DNA of 64,000 nucleotides from 1162T-S-0a-05 sp050299435 (GTDB lineage Bacteria > Pseudomonadota > Gammaproteobacteria > Pseudomonadales > Cellvibrionaceae), in assembly GCA_050299435.1 (NCBI GenBank), contig JBNKVX010000004.1:17782-81781 (forward strand), read 5' to 3'. Numbering within the stretch: the stretch's first letter is position 1; each line of letters begins with the position of its first letter. The notes under the pieces are model-generated. The model did no database searches. It saw nothing but the letters and a program-made list of their open reading frames with translations, and was not told the DNA's origin. Of this stretch, positions 44,376 through 53,522 are shown in pieces. A program made the position numbers and the translations under genes.

Positions 44376-46469
44376 ATGAATGATATGACTCAACTTGCCG
44401 ATAAAACAGACCCTACGCCTGGCATTGACGACCCTTCACATTACATCAATCGTGAATTGAGTCATCTTGCATTTAATCAGCGTGTGCTTGCTCAAGCTAC
44501 AGACATGCAGCATCCCTTGTTGGAACGCTTAAAATTTTTATTAATACTAAGCTCTAACCTGGACGAGTTTTTTGAAATTCGTGTGGCCGGACTGGTGCAA
44601 AGCATCAAGTTTGAACGTGAAACTGTCGGACTTGATGGCGCTCATCCAGAAGAAACTCTGAGAACCATTAGTGAAATTTGTCATGAAATTGTAACCAAAC
44701 AGTACGCCATTCTTAATGATATTTTGATACCGGAACTGGAACAGAAAAATATTCGCTTTCTGCGCCGTAATCAGTGGACAGAGGAGCAGACACAGTGGAT
44801 TCAGGAATATATAGAGCGTGAAGTCTTACCCATTTTAAGCCCTATCGGCTTGGATCCAGCGCACCCCTTTCCTCGCTTGGTGAATAAGAGTTTAAATTTT
44901 ATTCTGGAATTGGAAGGCAATGATGCTTTCGGTCGAGACCTGAACCATGCAATTTTACCCGCGCCTAGAAGCTTGCCACGCGTGATTAAATTGCCCGATG
45001 ATTTTGGCGAACCTGGTCATAATTTTGTTTTTTTGTCCTCAATGATTCACGCTCATGCTGACAAACTGTTTCCCGGAATGAAAGTGCAGGGATGTTACCA
45101 ATTTCGTATTACTCGGAACGCAGATCTTGATGTGGATGTGGAGGGCATCGCTGATTTGGCGCGTGCGCTGAGGGGCGAATTACATAGCCGAAGATTTGGA
45201 ACCGCTGTGCGTATCGAAGTCGCCGACAACTGCCCGGAATCCCTAGTGCAATTTCTCCTGGAGAAAGTCGGACTAAATGAGAGTGATATTTACCGCGTGG
45301 ACGGTCCAGTAAATCTCAAGCGTTTGATGGACGTGCAGAATCTGGTCGATCGTCCTGACTTAAGTTATCCCCCGTTTTCGCCAGGCATTCCCAAAGGCTT
45401 AAATCGTAAAAACAATATTTTTGAAGCGATCTCAAAAAAAGATTACTTATTACAACACCCCTTTGAATCTTTTGCACCAGTTGTACAAATGCTTCGTCAA
45501 GCGGCTAAAGATCCAGACGTGCTCGCAATAAAACAAACGCTGTATCGGACTGGATCTGAAAGAGCCATTGTGGATGCTTTAATAGACGCAGCACGCAATG
45601 GCAAAGAAGTGACAGCGATCGTTGAGTTGCGAGCCCGTTTTGATGAAGAAGAAAATCTTGAGCTGGCCAGTAAGTTACAGGAAGCCGGTGCAGTGGTTGT
45701 TTATGGCGTTGTTGGCTACAAAACGCATTGTAAAATGATTCTAATTGTACGTCGCGAAAACAATCAATTGACGCGCTACGTGCACTTGGGAACCGGCAAC
45801 TATCACAGCGGTAACGCGCGTTTGTACACCGACTATTCTCTACTCACCTCGGATCACGAAATTTGTGAAGACGTCCATTTGCTGTTTCAGCAATTGACCG
45901 GAATGGGTCAAACAGAGCGCACCAGTAAACTTCTTTATGCGCCATTTACCTTAAAACGTCAGCTTTTGAAGTTAATTGAAGGTGAGATTAAGGCTCAAAG
46001 AGATGGCCAGCCCGGGCACATTATTTTGAAATGCAATGGCCTAACAGAAACAAAAGTTATTCAATCCTTATACAAGGCATCCCAGGAAGGCGTAAAAATT
46101 GACTTGATTGTGAGAGGAATGTGTTGTTTAAGGCCCGGCGTAGCAGGCATATCAGAAAATATTCGCGTCCATTCCATTTTAGGGCGTTTCCTGGAGCACT
46201 CACGTGCGTACTACTTTGCCAATGCAGAACCTACGGTGTATTGCAGCAGCGCCGACCTTATGGAACGAAACCTGAATCGTCGTGTAGAAGTGTGTTTTCC
46301 TATCATTTCAAAGTCCTTGTCTAAACGGATCAAGGAAGAGCTAGACTTGTATCTCAGTGAGGGACCGGGAAGTTGGGAATTAAGCAGTGCCGGCGAGTAC
46401 ATACCAGCAAAAGCAGCTGAAGACGAAGCTGCTGCTCAAGCTATACTGTTACAAAATTTAGCGATATGA
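44376..46469 (+). CDS. ppk1: Polyphosphate kinase 1
   Basis: Ppk1 polymerises the gamma phosphate of ATP into polyphosphate, reversibly. The 697-residue protein shows the N-terminal INRELSHLAFNQRVL, the SSNLDEFFEIRVAGL motif, and the phospholipase-D-like active site: His451 (YKTHCK, equivalent to the E. coli phosphorylated His435) and His470 (YVHLGTGNYH), 19 residues apart as in E. coli. The start has a weak ribosome site. The exopolyphosphatase gene ppx, which separates ppk and trxA in Pseudomonas, is absent: only 98 bases lie before trxA. Confidence 0.96.
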   Translation: MNDMTQLADKTDPTPGIDDPSHYINRELSHLAFNQRVLAQATDMQHPLLERLKFLLILSSNLDEFFEIRVAGLVQSIKFERETVGLDGAHPEETLRTISEICHEIVTKQYAILNDILIPELEQKNIRFLRRNQWTEEQTQWIQEYIEREVLPILSPIGLDPAHPFPRLVNKSLNFILELEGNDAFGRDLNHAILPAPRSLPRVIKLPDDFGEPGHNFVFLSSMIHAHADKLFPGMKVQGCYQFRITRNADLDVDVEGIADLARALRGELHSRRFGTAVRIEVADNCPESLVQFLLEKVGLNESDIYRVDGPVNLKRLMDVQNLVDRPDLSYPPFSPGIPKGLNRKNNIFEAISKKDYLLQHPFESFAPVVQMLRQAAKDPDVLAIKQTLYRTGSERAIVDALIDAARNGKEVTAIVELRARFDEEENLELASKLQEAGAVVVYGVVGYKTHCKMILIVRRENNQLTRYVHLGTGNYHSGNARLYTDYSLLTSDHEICEDVHLLFQQLTGMGQTERTSKLLYAPFTLKRQLLKLIEGEIKAQRDGQPGHIILKCNGLTETKVIQSLYKASQEGVKIDLIVRGMCCLRPGVAGISENIRVHSILGRFLEHSRAYYFANAEPTVYCSSADLMERNLNRRVEVCFPIISKSLSKRIKEELDLYLSEGPGSWELSSAGEYIPAKAAEDEAAAQAILLQNLAI

Positions 46470-46490
46470 GTTGTGAAATAGATTCGAGGC

Positions 46491-46519
46491 TTGTCACTTA
46501 CGCGCACAATTCATAGAAT
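46491..46519 (+). promoter_or_regulatory. Strong sigma-70 promoter of trxA
   Basis: TTGTCA at 46491-46496 and TAGAAT at 46514-46519 with 17-base spacing; each hexamer matches five of six consensus positions. The predicted start is near 46526, and the trxA ATG is 42 bases downstream. Confidence 0.7.
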
Positions 46520-46567
46520 ACGAGTCCCGCATGCGTTAATCACCCCTTTGTTTACCGGAGAGAGTTT

Positions 46568-46894
46568 ATGAGTGAAGCTATTCAACACGTAACCGACACC
46601 AGTTTTGAACAAGACGTTCTGAATGGTGACTTACCAGTGTTGGTTGATTTTTGGGCAGCCTGGTGTGGTCCATGTAAAATGATTGCTCCGGTTCTTGAGG
46701 AGTTGGCCAGTGAATATGACGGGCGCTTGAAAGTCTGTAAGATGGATGTAGATGCCAATAAAGAAACACCTGCAAAATTTAATATTCGAGGCATTCCTAC
46801 TTTAATCATCTTCAAAGGTGGTAATGCCGAGGGCACAAAAGTGGGGGCGCTTTCAAAGACTCAGCTCAAAGAGTTTATCGATACCACGATTTAA
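46568..46894 (+). CDS. trxA: Thioredoxin 1
   Basis: Cytoplasmic thiol-disulfide reductant, 108 residues, with the classical active site WCGPC (Cys33 and Cys36), the buried Asp in VLVDFWA, and the cis-proline loop IRGIPTL. GGAGAG precedes the ATG. It has its own promoter and is upstream of rho as in E. coli and Pseudomonas. Confidence 0.97.
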   Translation: MSEAIQHVTDTSFEQDVLNGDLPVLVDFWAAWCGPCKMIAPVLEELASEYDGRLKVCKMDVDANKETPAKFNIRGIPTLIIFKGGNAEGTKVGALSKTQLKEFIDTTI

Positions 46895-46930
46895 GGCTTA
46901 ATGTGAAAGCCTTACAAATAGATAAGGCTT
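46893..46930 (+). promoter_or_regulatory. Alternating hairpins between trxA and rho
   Basis: Three copies of a 7-base arm: AAGGCTT (46893-46899), its complement AAGCCTT (46907-46913), and AAGGCTT again (46924-46930). The middle arm can pair with either neighbour, giving two mutually exclusive hairpins. No T-run follows, so this is not an ordinary intrinsic terminator. The third arm touches the -35 of the rho promoter. Confidence 0.5.
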
Positions 46931-46958
46931 TGCATAAGCAAAATATTGTGGCTATACT
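46930..46958 (+). promoter_or_regulatory. Candidate promoter and leader of rho
   Basis: TATACT at 46953-46958 with TTGCAT at 46930-46935 and a 17-base spacer. The -10 is good, the -35 weak. Transcription from about 46965 would give an untranslated leader of about 200 bases before the rho ATG at 47166, compatible with the autoregulatory rho leaders known elsewhere. I find no convincing leader peptide in it. Confidence 0.45.
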
Positions 46959-47165
46959 GAGTTTGGCCATCAGCGAATCCTAAACGCCAGCCGACAAAAT
47001 TTCGAACGTTTGGCAAGCCGAGTGACTCTCGGTATAAGTCGGACAAGCAATAAATTTAACCTTTAAGCTCGCTCACTTTTCCCCTTATCAAACAAATAAA
47101 AATTGTGAGCCTGCGATCAAACTACTTCTTATTCAACTCAACCTTTATATTCAGTATTACGTCTT

Positions 47166-48425
47166 ATGAATCTTACCGACCTCAAAACCAAACCCATCGA
47201 AGAACTGATTGAAATTGCCAAAGAAATGGGCATGGAAAATCTGGCCCGATCACGCAAACAGGATGTGATTTTTAATATTTTAAAGCGCCACGCTCGCAGC
47301 GGAGAAGATATCTACGGCGATGGTGTATTGGAAATTCTGCAGGATGGATTTGGTTTTTTAAGATCTTCAGGTTCCTCTTACTTAGCCGGGCCTGACGATA
47401 TTTACGTTTCTCCGAGTCAGATTCGTCGTTTCAACCTACGTACCGGCGACACCATTGCTGGAAAGATCCGCCCACCCAAAGATGGCGAACGTTACTTTGC
47501 TTTACTCAAAGTCAACGAAATTAATTTTGATAAGCCCGAGAACTCTCGCAATAAAATTCTCTTTGAAAACCTCACTCCACTTTTCCCAACCTATCGCTTA
47601 CAACTTGAAACGGGGAATGGTTCTTCTGAGGATTTGACTGGACGTATCATTGACCTGATTTCTCCAATAGGAAAAGGACAACGTGGATTGATCGTAGCAC
47701 CGCCTAAAGCCGGTAAAACGATCATGATGCAGAATATTGCTCAGGCAATTACACGCAACAACCCAGAATGTCATTTGATTGTATTATTGATCGATGAAAG
47801 ACCTGAAGAGGTCACCGAGATGCAACGATCTGTTCGTGGTGAAGTTGTGGCCTCAACATTTGACGAACCTCCCTCTCGCCATGTTCAAGTTGCAGAAATG
47901 GTAATTGAACGTGCTAAGCGTTTGGTTGAGCACAAAAAAGATGTTGTGATTCTTCTCGATTCCATCACTCGACTTGCTCGCGCCTATAACACAGTGATTC
48001 CCTCATCCGGCAAGGTCTTGACAGGTGGTGTTGATGCTCACGCCTTGGAACGACCCAAGCGTTTTTTTGGAGCAGCTCGAAATATTGAAGAGGGCGGCAG
48101 TCTTTCAATCGTCGCGACTGCATTAATAGATACTGGCTCAAAAATGGATGAAGTTATTTACGAAGAATTTAAGGGTACAGGTAACCTTGAATTACATTTG
48201 GATCGAAAAATCGCAGAAAAGCGTGTTTATCCCGCTATCAATATTCGACGTTCGGGCACACGTCGGGAAGACTTATTGATGAAAGAGGAAGAATTACAGC
48301 GCGTTTGGATATTGCGCAAGCTACTTCATGATATGGAAGATATCAATGCGACAGAATTTCTTGTTGGCAAACTTAAAGACTTTAAAACCAACAATGAATT
48401 TTTCTTGTCTATGCGTTCAAAATAA
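47166..48425 (+). CDS. rho: Transcription termination factor Rho
   Basis: RNA-dependent hexameric helicase that ends Rho-dependent transcripts. At 419 residues it is of standard length. The N-terminal RNA-binding domain has GDGVLEILQDGFGFLRS (about 51-67), the P-loop APPKAGKT is at 178-185, and the Q- and R-loop region (IPSSGKVLTGGVDAHALERPKR) follows. The E. coli-like core has no insertions. With so few intrinsic terminators at convergent junctions in this window, Rho may do most of the termination here. Confidence 0.97.
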   Translation: MNLTDLKTKPIEELIEIAKEMGMENLARSRKQDVIFNILKRHARSGEDIYGDGVLEILQDGFGFLRSSGSSYLAGPDDIYVSPSQIRRFNLRTGDTIAGKIRPPKDGERYFALLKVNEINFDKPENSRNKILFENLTPLFPTYRLQLETGNGSSEDLTGRIIDLISPIGKGQRGLIVAPPKAGKTIMMQNIAQAITRNNPECHLIVLLIDERPEEVTEMQRSVRGEVVASTFDEPPSRHVQVAEMVIERAKRLVEHKKDVVILLDSITRLARAYNTVIPSSGKVLTGGVDAHALERPKRFFGAARNIEEGGSLSIVATALIDTGSKMDEVIYEEFKGTGNLELHLDRKIAEKRVYPAINIRRSGTRREDLLMKEEELQRVWILRKLLHDMEDINATEFLVGKLKDFKTNNEFFLSMRSK

Positions 48426-48443
48426 CCTTTGATCGTTCTATAA

Positions 48444-49907
48444 ATGGCCCTAAAAGACCTTCGCGATTTTATTACGCTGTTGGAAGCGCGGGGCCAACTC
48501 AAACGCATTTCCCATGCAGTAGACTGTCACCTTGAAGTAACAGAAATTTGTGATCGCACTCTAAAAGCTGGCGGTCCTGCATTATTGTTTGAAAATATTA
48601 AAGGCCATTCCACACCACTTTTAGCTAACTTATTTGGCACGGCTGAACGTGTCGCATTGGGAATGGGACAGGAAAACATCGAGGCACTGAAGGATGTTGG
48701 CGAATTGCTAGCATTTCTTAAAGAGCCCGAGCCACCCAAAGGCATGAAGGACGCATGGGAAAAACTCCCAATATTCAAACAAGTCCTCAACATGTCACCC
48801 AAACTTGTTAACAAAGGTCATTGTCAACAGAACATCATTGAAGGCGAACAAGTCGATCTAAACCGGCTTCCCATACAAAAATGTTGGCCAGAGGATGTCG
48901 CGCCACTTATAACCTGGCCACTGGTAATTACAAAAGGCCCGCTAAAAGAAAGACAAAATCTTGGCATTTATCGCATGCAACTGTTGAGTAAGAACAAGTT
49001 GATTATGCGATGGTTGGGTCAACGGGGCGGTGCCCTTGATTTTAAAGAATGGAAGCAACAACACCCTGGAGAAAAATTTCCTGTCTCTGTTGCGCTCGGT
49101 GCCGACCCCTGCACGCTGCTTGCAGCTGTTACACCGGTCCCGGATACTTTAAGTGAATATGCATTCGCAGGGCTGCTACGCGGCAGCAAAACGGAATTAT
49201 GCAAAAGCCTCGGCAGTGATTTACAGGTGCCTGCTGAAGCAGAATTTATTCTCGAAGGGTTTATTGAGCCAGATGAAATTGCAGAAGAAGGACCCTTTGG
49301 TGATCACACCGGTTATTACAATGAAACTGAGCACTTTCCGGTATTCACTGTAGAGCGCATCACTCACAGAAATAATCCGATTTACCACAGCACCTATACC
49401 GGTCGTCCACCCGACGAACCCGCAGTTTTGGGTCTTGCTTTAAACGAGGTTTTTGTTCCTATATTAAAAAAACAATTCCCCGAGATTGTCGATTTTTATT
49501 TGCCGCCTGAAGCCTGCTCTTACCGTATGGCCATTGTCACAATGAAAAAGAGTTACGCGGGACATGCCAAGCGCGTTATGCTGGGTGTATGGAGTTTTCT
49601 GCGGCAATTTATGTATACAAAGTTTATTGTCGTGACAGATGACGATGTCAATGCACGTAACTGGCAAGATGTCATTTGGGCAATCAGCACACGTGTCGAT
49701 CCAATTCGCGATACTACCCTCATAGACAACACCCCCATTGATTATTTGGATTTTGCCTCACCCATCGCCGGTTTGGGATCTAAAATGGGAATCGATGCCA
49801 CGACAAAATTGCCGGGTGAGACACAGCGCGAGTGGGGACGCGTGATAGAAATGGATAACGATGTTAAAGAACACATCGATTCTATTTGGAGCGAGTTGGG
49901 AATCTAA
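48444..49907 (+). CDS. ubiD: 4-hydroxy-3-polyprenylbenzoate decarboxylase UbiD
   Basis: UbiD decarboxylates 4-hydroxy-3-polyprenylbenzoate in ubiquinone synthesis, using prenylated FMN made by UbiX. The 487-residue protein has LRDFITLLEARGQLKRI at the start, NLGIYRMQ near 172, and the E-x-P-E-type glutamate region EIAEEGPFGDHTGYY near 280, which holds the catalytic acid/base residues. It is 18 bases after rho. Only one base separates its stop from that of the convergent chemoreceptor. Confidence 0.95.
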   Translation: MALKDLRDFITLLEARGQLKRISHAVDCHLEVTEICDRTLKAGGPALLFENIKGHSTPLLANLFGTAERVALGMGQENIEALKDVGELLAFLKEPEPPKGMKDAWEKLPIFKQVLNMSPKLVNKGHCQQNIIEGEQVDLNRLPIQKCWPEDVAPLITWPLVITKGPLKERQNLGIYRMQLLSKNKLIMRWLGQRGGALDFKEWKQQHPGEKFPVSVALGADPCTLLAAVTPVPDTLSEYAFAGLLRGSKTELCKSLGSDLQVPAEAEFILEGFIEPDEIAEEGPFGDHTGYYNETEHFPVFTVERITHRNNPIYHSTYTGRPPDEPAVLGLALNEVFVPILKKQFPEIVDFYLPPEACSYRMAIVTMKKSYAGHAKRVMLGVWSFLRQFMYTKFIVVTDDDVNARNWQDVIWAISTRVDPIRDTTLIDNTPIDYLDFASPIAGLGSKMGIDATTKLPGETQREWGRVIEMDNDVKEHIDSIWSELGI

Positions 49908-49908
49908 A

Positions 49909-52900
49909 TTACTTTTTAAAAAAAGCAATCATGGAATCCAGCTCTGACGCCTGATCAGCCATACTTTCACTGGCTGCGGAGGCTTCTTCAACCAGGGCGG
50001 CATTTTGCTGTGTCATTTGATCCATTTGGCTGACAGCAGTATTAACTTGTTCAATACCCACCGATTGCTCCCTGGCGCTATCGACAATCCCTTGCATCAT
50101 GGCACTTACACTTTCAATCTCACTCACGATTGCTCGCAAATTATCACCGGATTCGTTTACAAGCTTAGAACCATCCTCAACCTTTTCGACTGAATTTTCT
50201 ATCAACGCCTTAATCTCTTTGGCTGCGCTTGCGGAACGCTGAGCTAAATTGCGCACCTCGGCCGCGACAACTGCGAAACCACGTCCCTGTTCTCCTGCTC
50301 TGGCAGCTTCCACCGCAGCATTGAGTGCAAGCAAGTTAGTTTGAAAAGCGATTTCGTCAATCACGCCGATGATATTGGAAATTTCACGACTCGCGTTGGC
50401 GATTTCTGTCATTGCGTCAGCCGTGGCTTTCACCGAAGCGTCGCCTTTTCTCGCAATCTTAACGGAGTTGGTAGCGAGTTGATTTGCTTTCATTGCATTC
50501 TCTTCGCTCTGTTTCACGATCGTGGTCATTTCTTCCATGCTTGAGGCTGTTTCTTCCAATGAAGAGGCCTGTTCCTCTGTACGCTGACTTAAATCTGAAT
50601 TGCCGGAGGAAATTTCACTTGCTCCACGTGCAATATTTTGTGACGCAGATGCAATACCAACGATGACTTCGTTGAGCTTGTTCACGGTTTCATTGGCGTC
50701 TTCTTTCAATTTAGCCAAATCACCCTCATAGTCCCGTTGAATTTTCTGCGTTAAATCGCCATTTGCCAGCGCTGCAAACATCTTCACAATGTCATCCAAA
50801 GCAATACTTGTCGTTTGTAGCAGTGAATTAATTCCTTCACTTACGCTTTTGAAGAAACCTGTTTTATTTTCAGTCTGGATATTCGCCTTAAAATTTCCTT
50901 TCGCAGCTTGATCAATAATTGAATCTATCTCTCGCTCTACAAGCACTTCTGCGGTTCTATCTTTCCATTCAACAACGGTACCCAAGCGCTCCCCATCACT
51001 GGCTACTACTGGACTCGTGAAAATTCGAAATGTCCTCCTTCCCGCCTCTATGTCACTTGTAACTGTCGTGGATAAAGACTCAACAAGCTGCCGCTGATGT
51101 GAAGGGTTTTTATGGAAAGTATCCATATTGACGCCCACAAGCTTGTTCGCATCAAAGTCACCCATGTAATCTCTTAAATCACCCTGTGCTTCACTCATCA
51201 TTTTTTCCAAAGCGCCGTTCACATAGATAATGTTGTAATCCACATCCGCAATCATGGTACCGGTGGAGGAATTATCAAGCGCTTGGCGAATACGCTCATT
51301 CTCGCTAGCGACTAGTTTTTCTTTACGGTCCTTCTCCAGTTGCACCGTAAGATCCTGCCATTCCAAGACCGCACCCAGGAATTCGCTCTGGGCATCGCGA
51401 ATGGGGCTTGCGGTGAGTTTAAATGTTAGGCCAGATATTTCTATTTGTGTCTCATAACTTGATGTGAGCTCTTTTAGGAGTTTTCTTTGATGGCTTGGAG
51501 ATTTATGGAAGACATCTATATTCACTCCCACTAATTTATCCGCGTTGAAATTCGGCAGTGCTTTTTTCAATAATGGCTCGGATTCACGCAACATTTTATC
51601 AAGCGACTCATTCAGATAACTGATATTAAAATCTTTGTCCGCGATCATTACACCAGTAGCACTCACATCCAAAGCTTGCTTTATGATCAACACCTCTTCC
51701 GCCTTGGCCTCGGCAATCTTCGCGGCAGATTGAGCCTGTTCAGCATTTTTACGCGTCATTACTGCTTGCTGTTTTTCAGCTTCTCTTGCCGACTCTATTT
51801 GTTTTGCTGCTTCGTTAACACCTTTTGCCAATGCACCTAATTGACCTGGGTAATCTTCGTTAACCTGCTTACTGGTGCTCCCCTTAGCCAGCTCATCCAA
51901 AGTGCTGTTGGTTGCAGAAATTGAAGACGCAAGATTTTGCAAAAGGTTGTTAAATACTCTGCTTGTTTTACCGATTTCATCTTTGGCTTCATTCTTCAAT
52001 ATCAAGCCAAAATTACCTTCATTGGCGACACGTTGAATCAAATTGCTGAGTTCAAGTATTGGTCTACCCATTACTTTAGCAATTCTTGCTGCGAAAAAGG
52101 CAATTGAAACAGCGCCAGCAAGCGCGATCAGCAGCATAATCCATCGCATTTTTCTTACTGCCGTAAACGCTTCAGCTTCATCTATCTCAGCCAAAATGGC
52201 CCACTTCATTCCTGACAGATCGAGGAGATCATAAGAGGATAAAACAGGGTTTCCGTTGTAATCCGTGATAATTCTGTTATCGCTTCTTCCTGAAAATGCT
52301 TCTCGAACTGCTTCAGTATCTACTGTACCTTTTTGGGGATGGCGAAACGATTGAATGACTGTATGATAAGCGGGATCCAAAAAGGAATCCGAACGCATCA
52401 ATAAATCTTCTCCAACCAAATAACTTTCACCGGTTTCTCCCATCCCACTACGTTCCATCATGATTTTATTTATTGGCTCTAGTGGCATTTGGAAAATTAA
52501 CACACCAATTGCTGTTTCGCCCTTATATATTGGTGACGCAATAAAACTTGCTGGCGCTTCATAGGATGGCGTATAAGAATGGTAGTCTTTTAGGGTCGCC
52601 TCACCCTTATCCAGGTTTCGTGCATCTCTAAATGCGTCGGCAAAATTTGTTTTAGCATACGGCCCGCTCAATAGGGACGTCGCGTAATCAAGCTCTTTAA
52701 ACACGCTGTAAACAATATCACCGGTTTCAATATCAACCAGAAATATGTCGTAGAAACCAAACTTTTCAAGGAATGTTCTTACGATGGGATGGTACTCAGC
52801 GTGAAACTTGTGATATTCACTTGATCCTTGCGCGAAATCCAAAAGGTGTTTTTCACCCAATGGCTGTGGATTATTCGAGATATACATAAACTGCAAGCTT

Positions 52901-53340
52901 CGCGCATTTTCACTCAATTCAGATAAAAGTTTTAGCGCATCAATATCCTTACCGTCGTTATCATTTCGATATTTAGAGGCAAATTCTTCTTCATAAAAGG
53001 CTTCTAAATTCTTGTCATTTTCTCGTTTCTCATCTTTTGTCCAAAGCTCCGTGTTTTGATAATTCGCAAAGCTATCTGAAAAATCCTGCATCGCCGATAC
53101 TATCGTCGGATTTTGCGATAAGGTGGCAATCTGATTATTGACCGTTTCAAAATAATTTTTTACCGCCGAGGACTTTATTTGTCGAACAGATTCAAGTTGC
53201 GCAAAGGCCTGTTTTTCGAGCTGATTGGAAGCAATGCTAGATGCAATAATTGAAACAAAAATCAAGGGTAATAATCCTACGGTAAGCAGGATGTAAACTT
53301 GCTTTTTGGTAAGTGATAGGTTTGAAAACCACTTCGACAT
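49909..53340 (-). CDS. Chemoreceptor with Cache sensor and two Aer2-type heme PAS domains
   Basis: A 1143-residue methyl-accepting chemotaxis protein. Layout: membrane helix about 13-35, a periplasmic double-Cache domain (about 41-395), a second helix (about 399-420), HAMP (about 421-475), tandem PAS domains (about 550-670 and 680-800), a further HAMP-like region (about 800-890) and a signalling tip (QTNLLALNAAVEAARAGEQG, from 1000). Each PAS has an FHKxPSHQR motif (His612 and His743) and an EW motif (Trp661 and Trp792), as in the oxygen-binding heme PAS of P. aeruginosa Aer2. It ends in FFKK without a CheR-tethering pentapeptide. The start at 53340 has GGAGAGG at good distance; the open frame runs on to 53412. 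It lies 182 bases downstream of hemY on the same strand. Confidence 0.9.
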   Translation of the reverse strand: MSKWFSNLSLTKKQVYILLTVGLLPLIFVSIIASSIASNQLEKQAFAQLESVRQIKSSAVKNYFETVNNQIATLSQNPTIVSAMQDFSDSFANYQNTELWTKDEKRENDKNLEAFYEEEFASKYRNDNDGKDIDALKLLSELSENARSLQFMYISNNPQPLGEKHLLDFAQGSSEYHKFHAEYHPIVRTFLEKFGFYDIFLVDIETGDIVYSVFKELDYATSLLSGPYAKTNFADAFRDARNLDKGEATLKDYHSYTPSYEAPASFIASPIYKGETAIGVLIFQMPLEPINKIMMERSGMGETGESYLVGEDLLMRSDSFLDPAYHTVIQSFRHPQKGTVDTEAVREAFSGRSDNRIITDYNGNPVLSSYDLLDLSGMKWAILAEIDEAEAFTAVRKMRWIMLLIALAGAVSIAFFAARIAKVMGRPILELSNLIQRVANEGNFGLILKNEAKDEIGKTSRVFNNLLQNLASSISATNSTLDELAKGSTSKQVNEDYPGQLGALAKGVNEAAKQIESAREAEKQQAVMTRKNAEQAQSAAKIAEAKAEEVLIIKQALDVSATGVMIADKDFNISYLNESLDKMLRESEPLLKKALPNFNADKLVGVNIDVFHKSPSHQRKLLKELTSSYETQIEISGLTFKLTASPIRDAQSEFLGAVLEWQDLTVQLEKDRKEKLVASENERIRQALDNSSTGTMIADVDYNIIYVNGALEKMMSEAQGDLRDYMGDFDANKLVGVNMDTFHKNPSHQRQLVESLSTTVTSDIEAGRRTFRIFTSPVVASDGERLGTVVEWKDRTAEVLVEREIDSIIDQAAKGNFKANIQTENKTGFFKSVSEGINSLLQTTSIALDDIVKMFAALANGDLTQKIQRDYEGDLAKLKEDANETVNKLNEVIVGIASASQNIARGASEISSGNSDLSQRTEEQASSLEETASSMEEMTTIVKQSEENAMKANQLATNSVKIARKGDASVKATADAMTEIANASREISNIIGVIDEIAFQTNLLALNAAVEAARAGEQGRGFAVVAAEVRNLAQRSASAAKEIKALIENSVEKVEDGSKLVNESGDNLRAIVSEIESVSAMMQGIVDSAREQSVGIEQVNTAVSQMDQMTQQNAALVEEASAASESMADQASELDSMIAFFKK

Positions 53341-53522
53341 AAACCTCTCCAAATTAAGATTTTTTCGCCCTACTAGCTGAAAACGACGCCAAATAAATGC
53401 AATATGTGACAAAGTTGCCAGATCAAATCTGCTGTATAAAACTATAGGAGATACTTGGATAATTGCACGACCTTGATTTAGGTACTAATTAAATAAGTGT
53501 GCTATGGAGATGTTTCTCTTTA

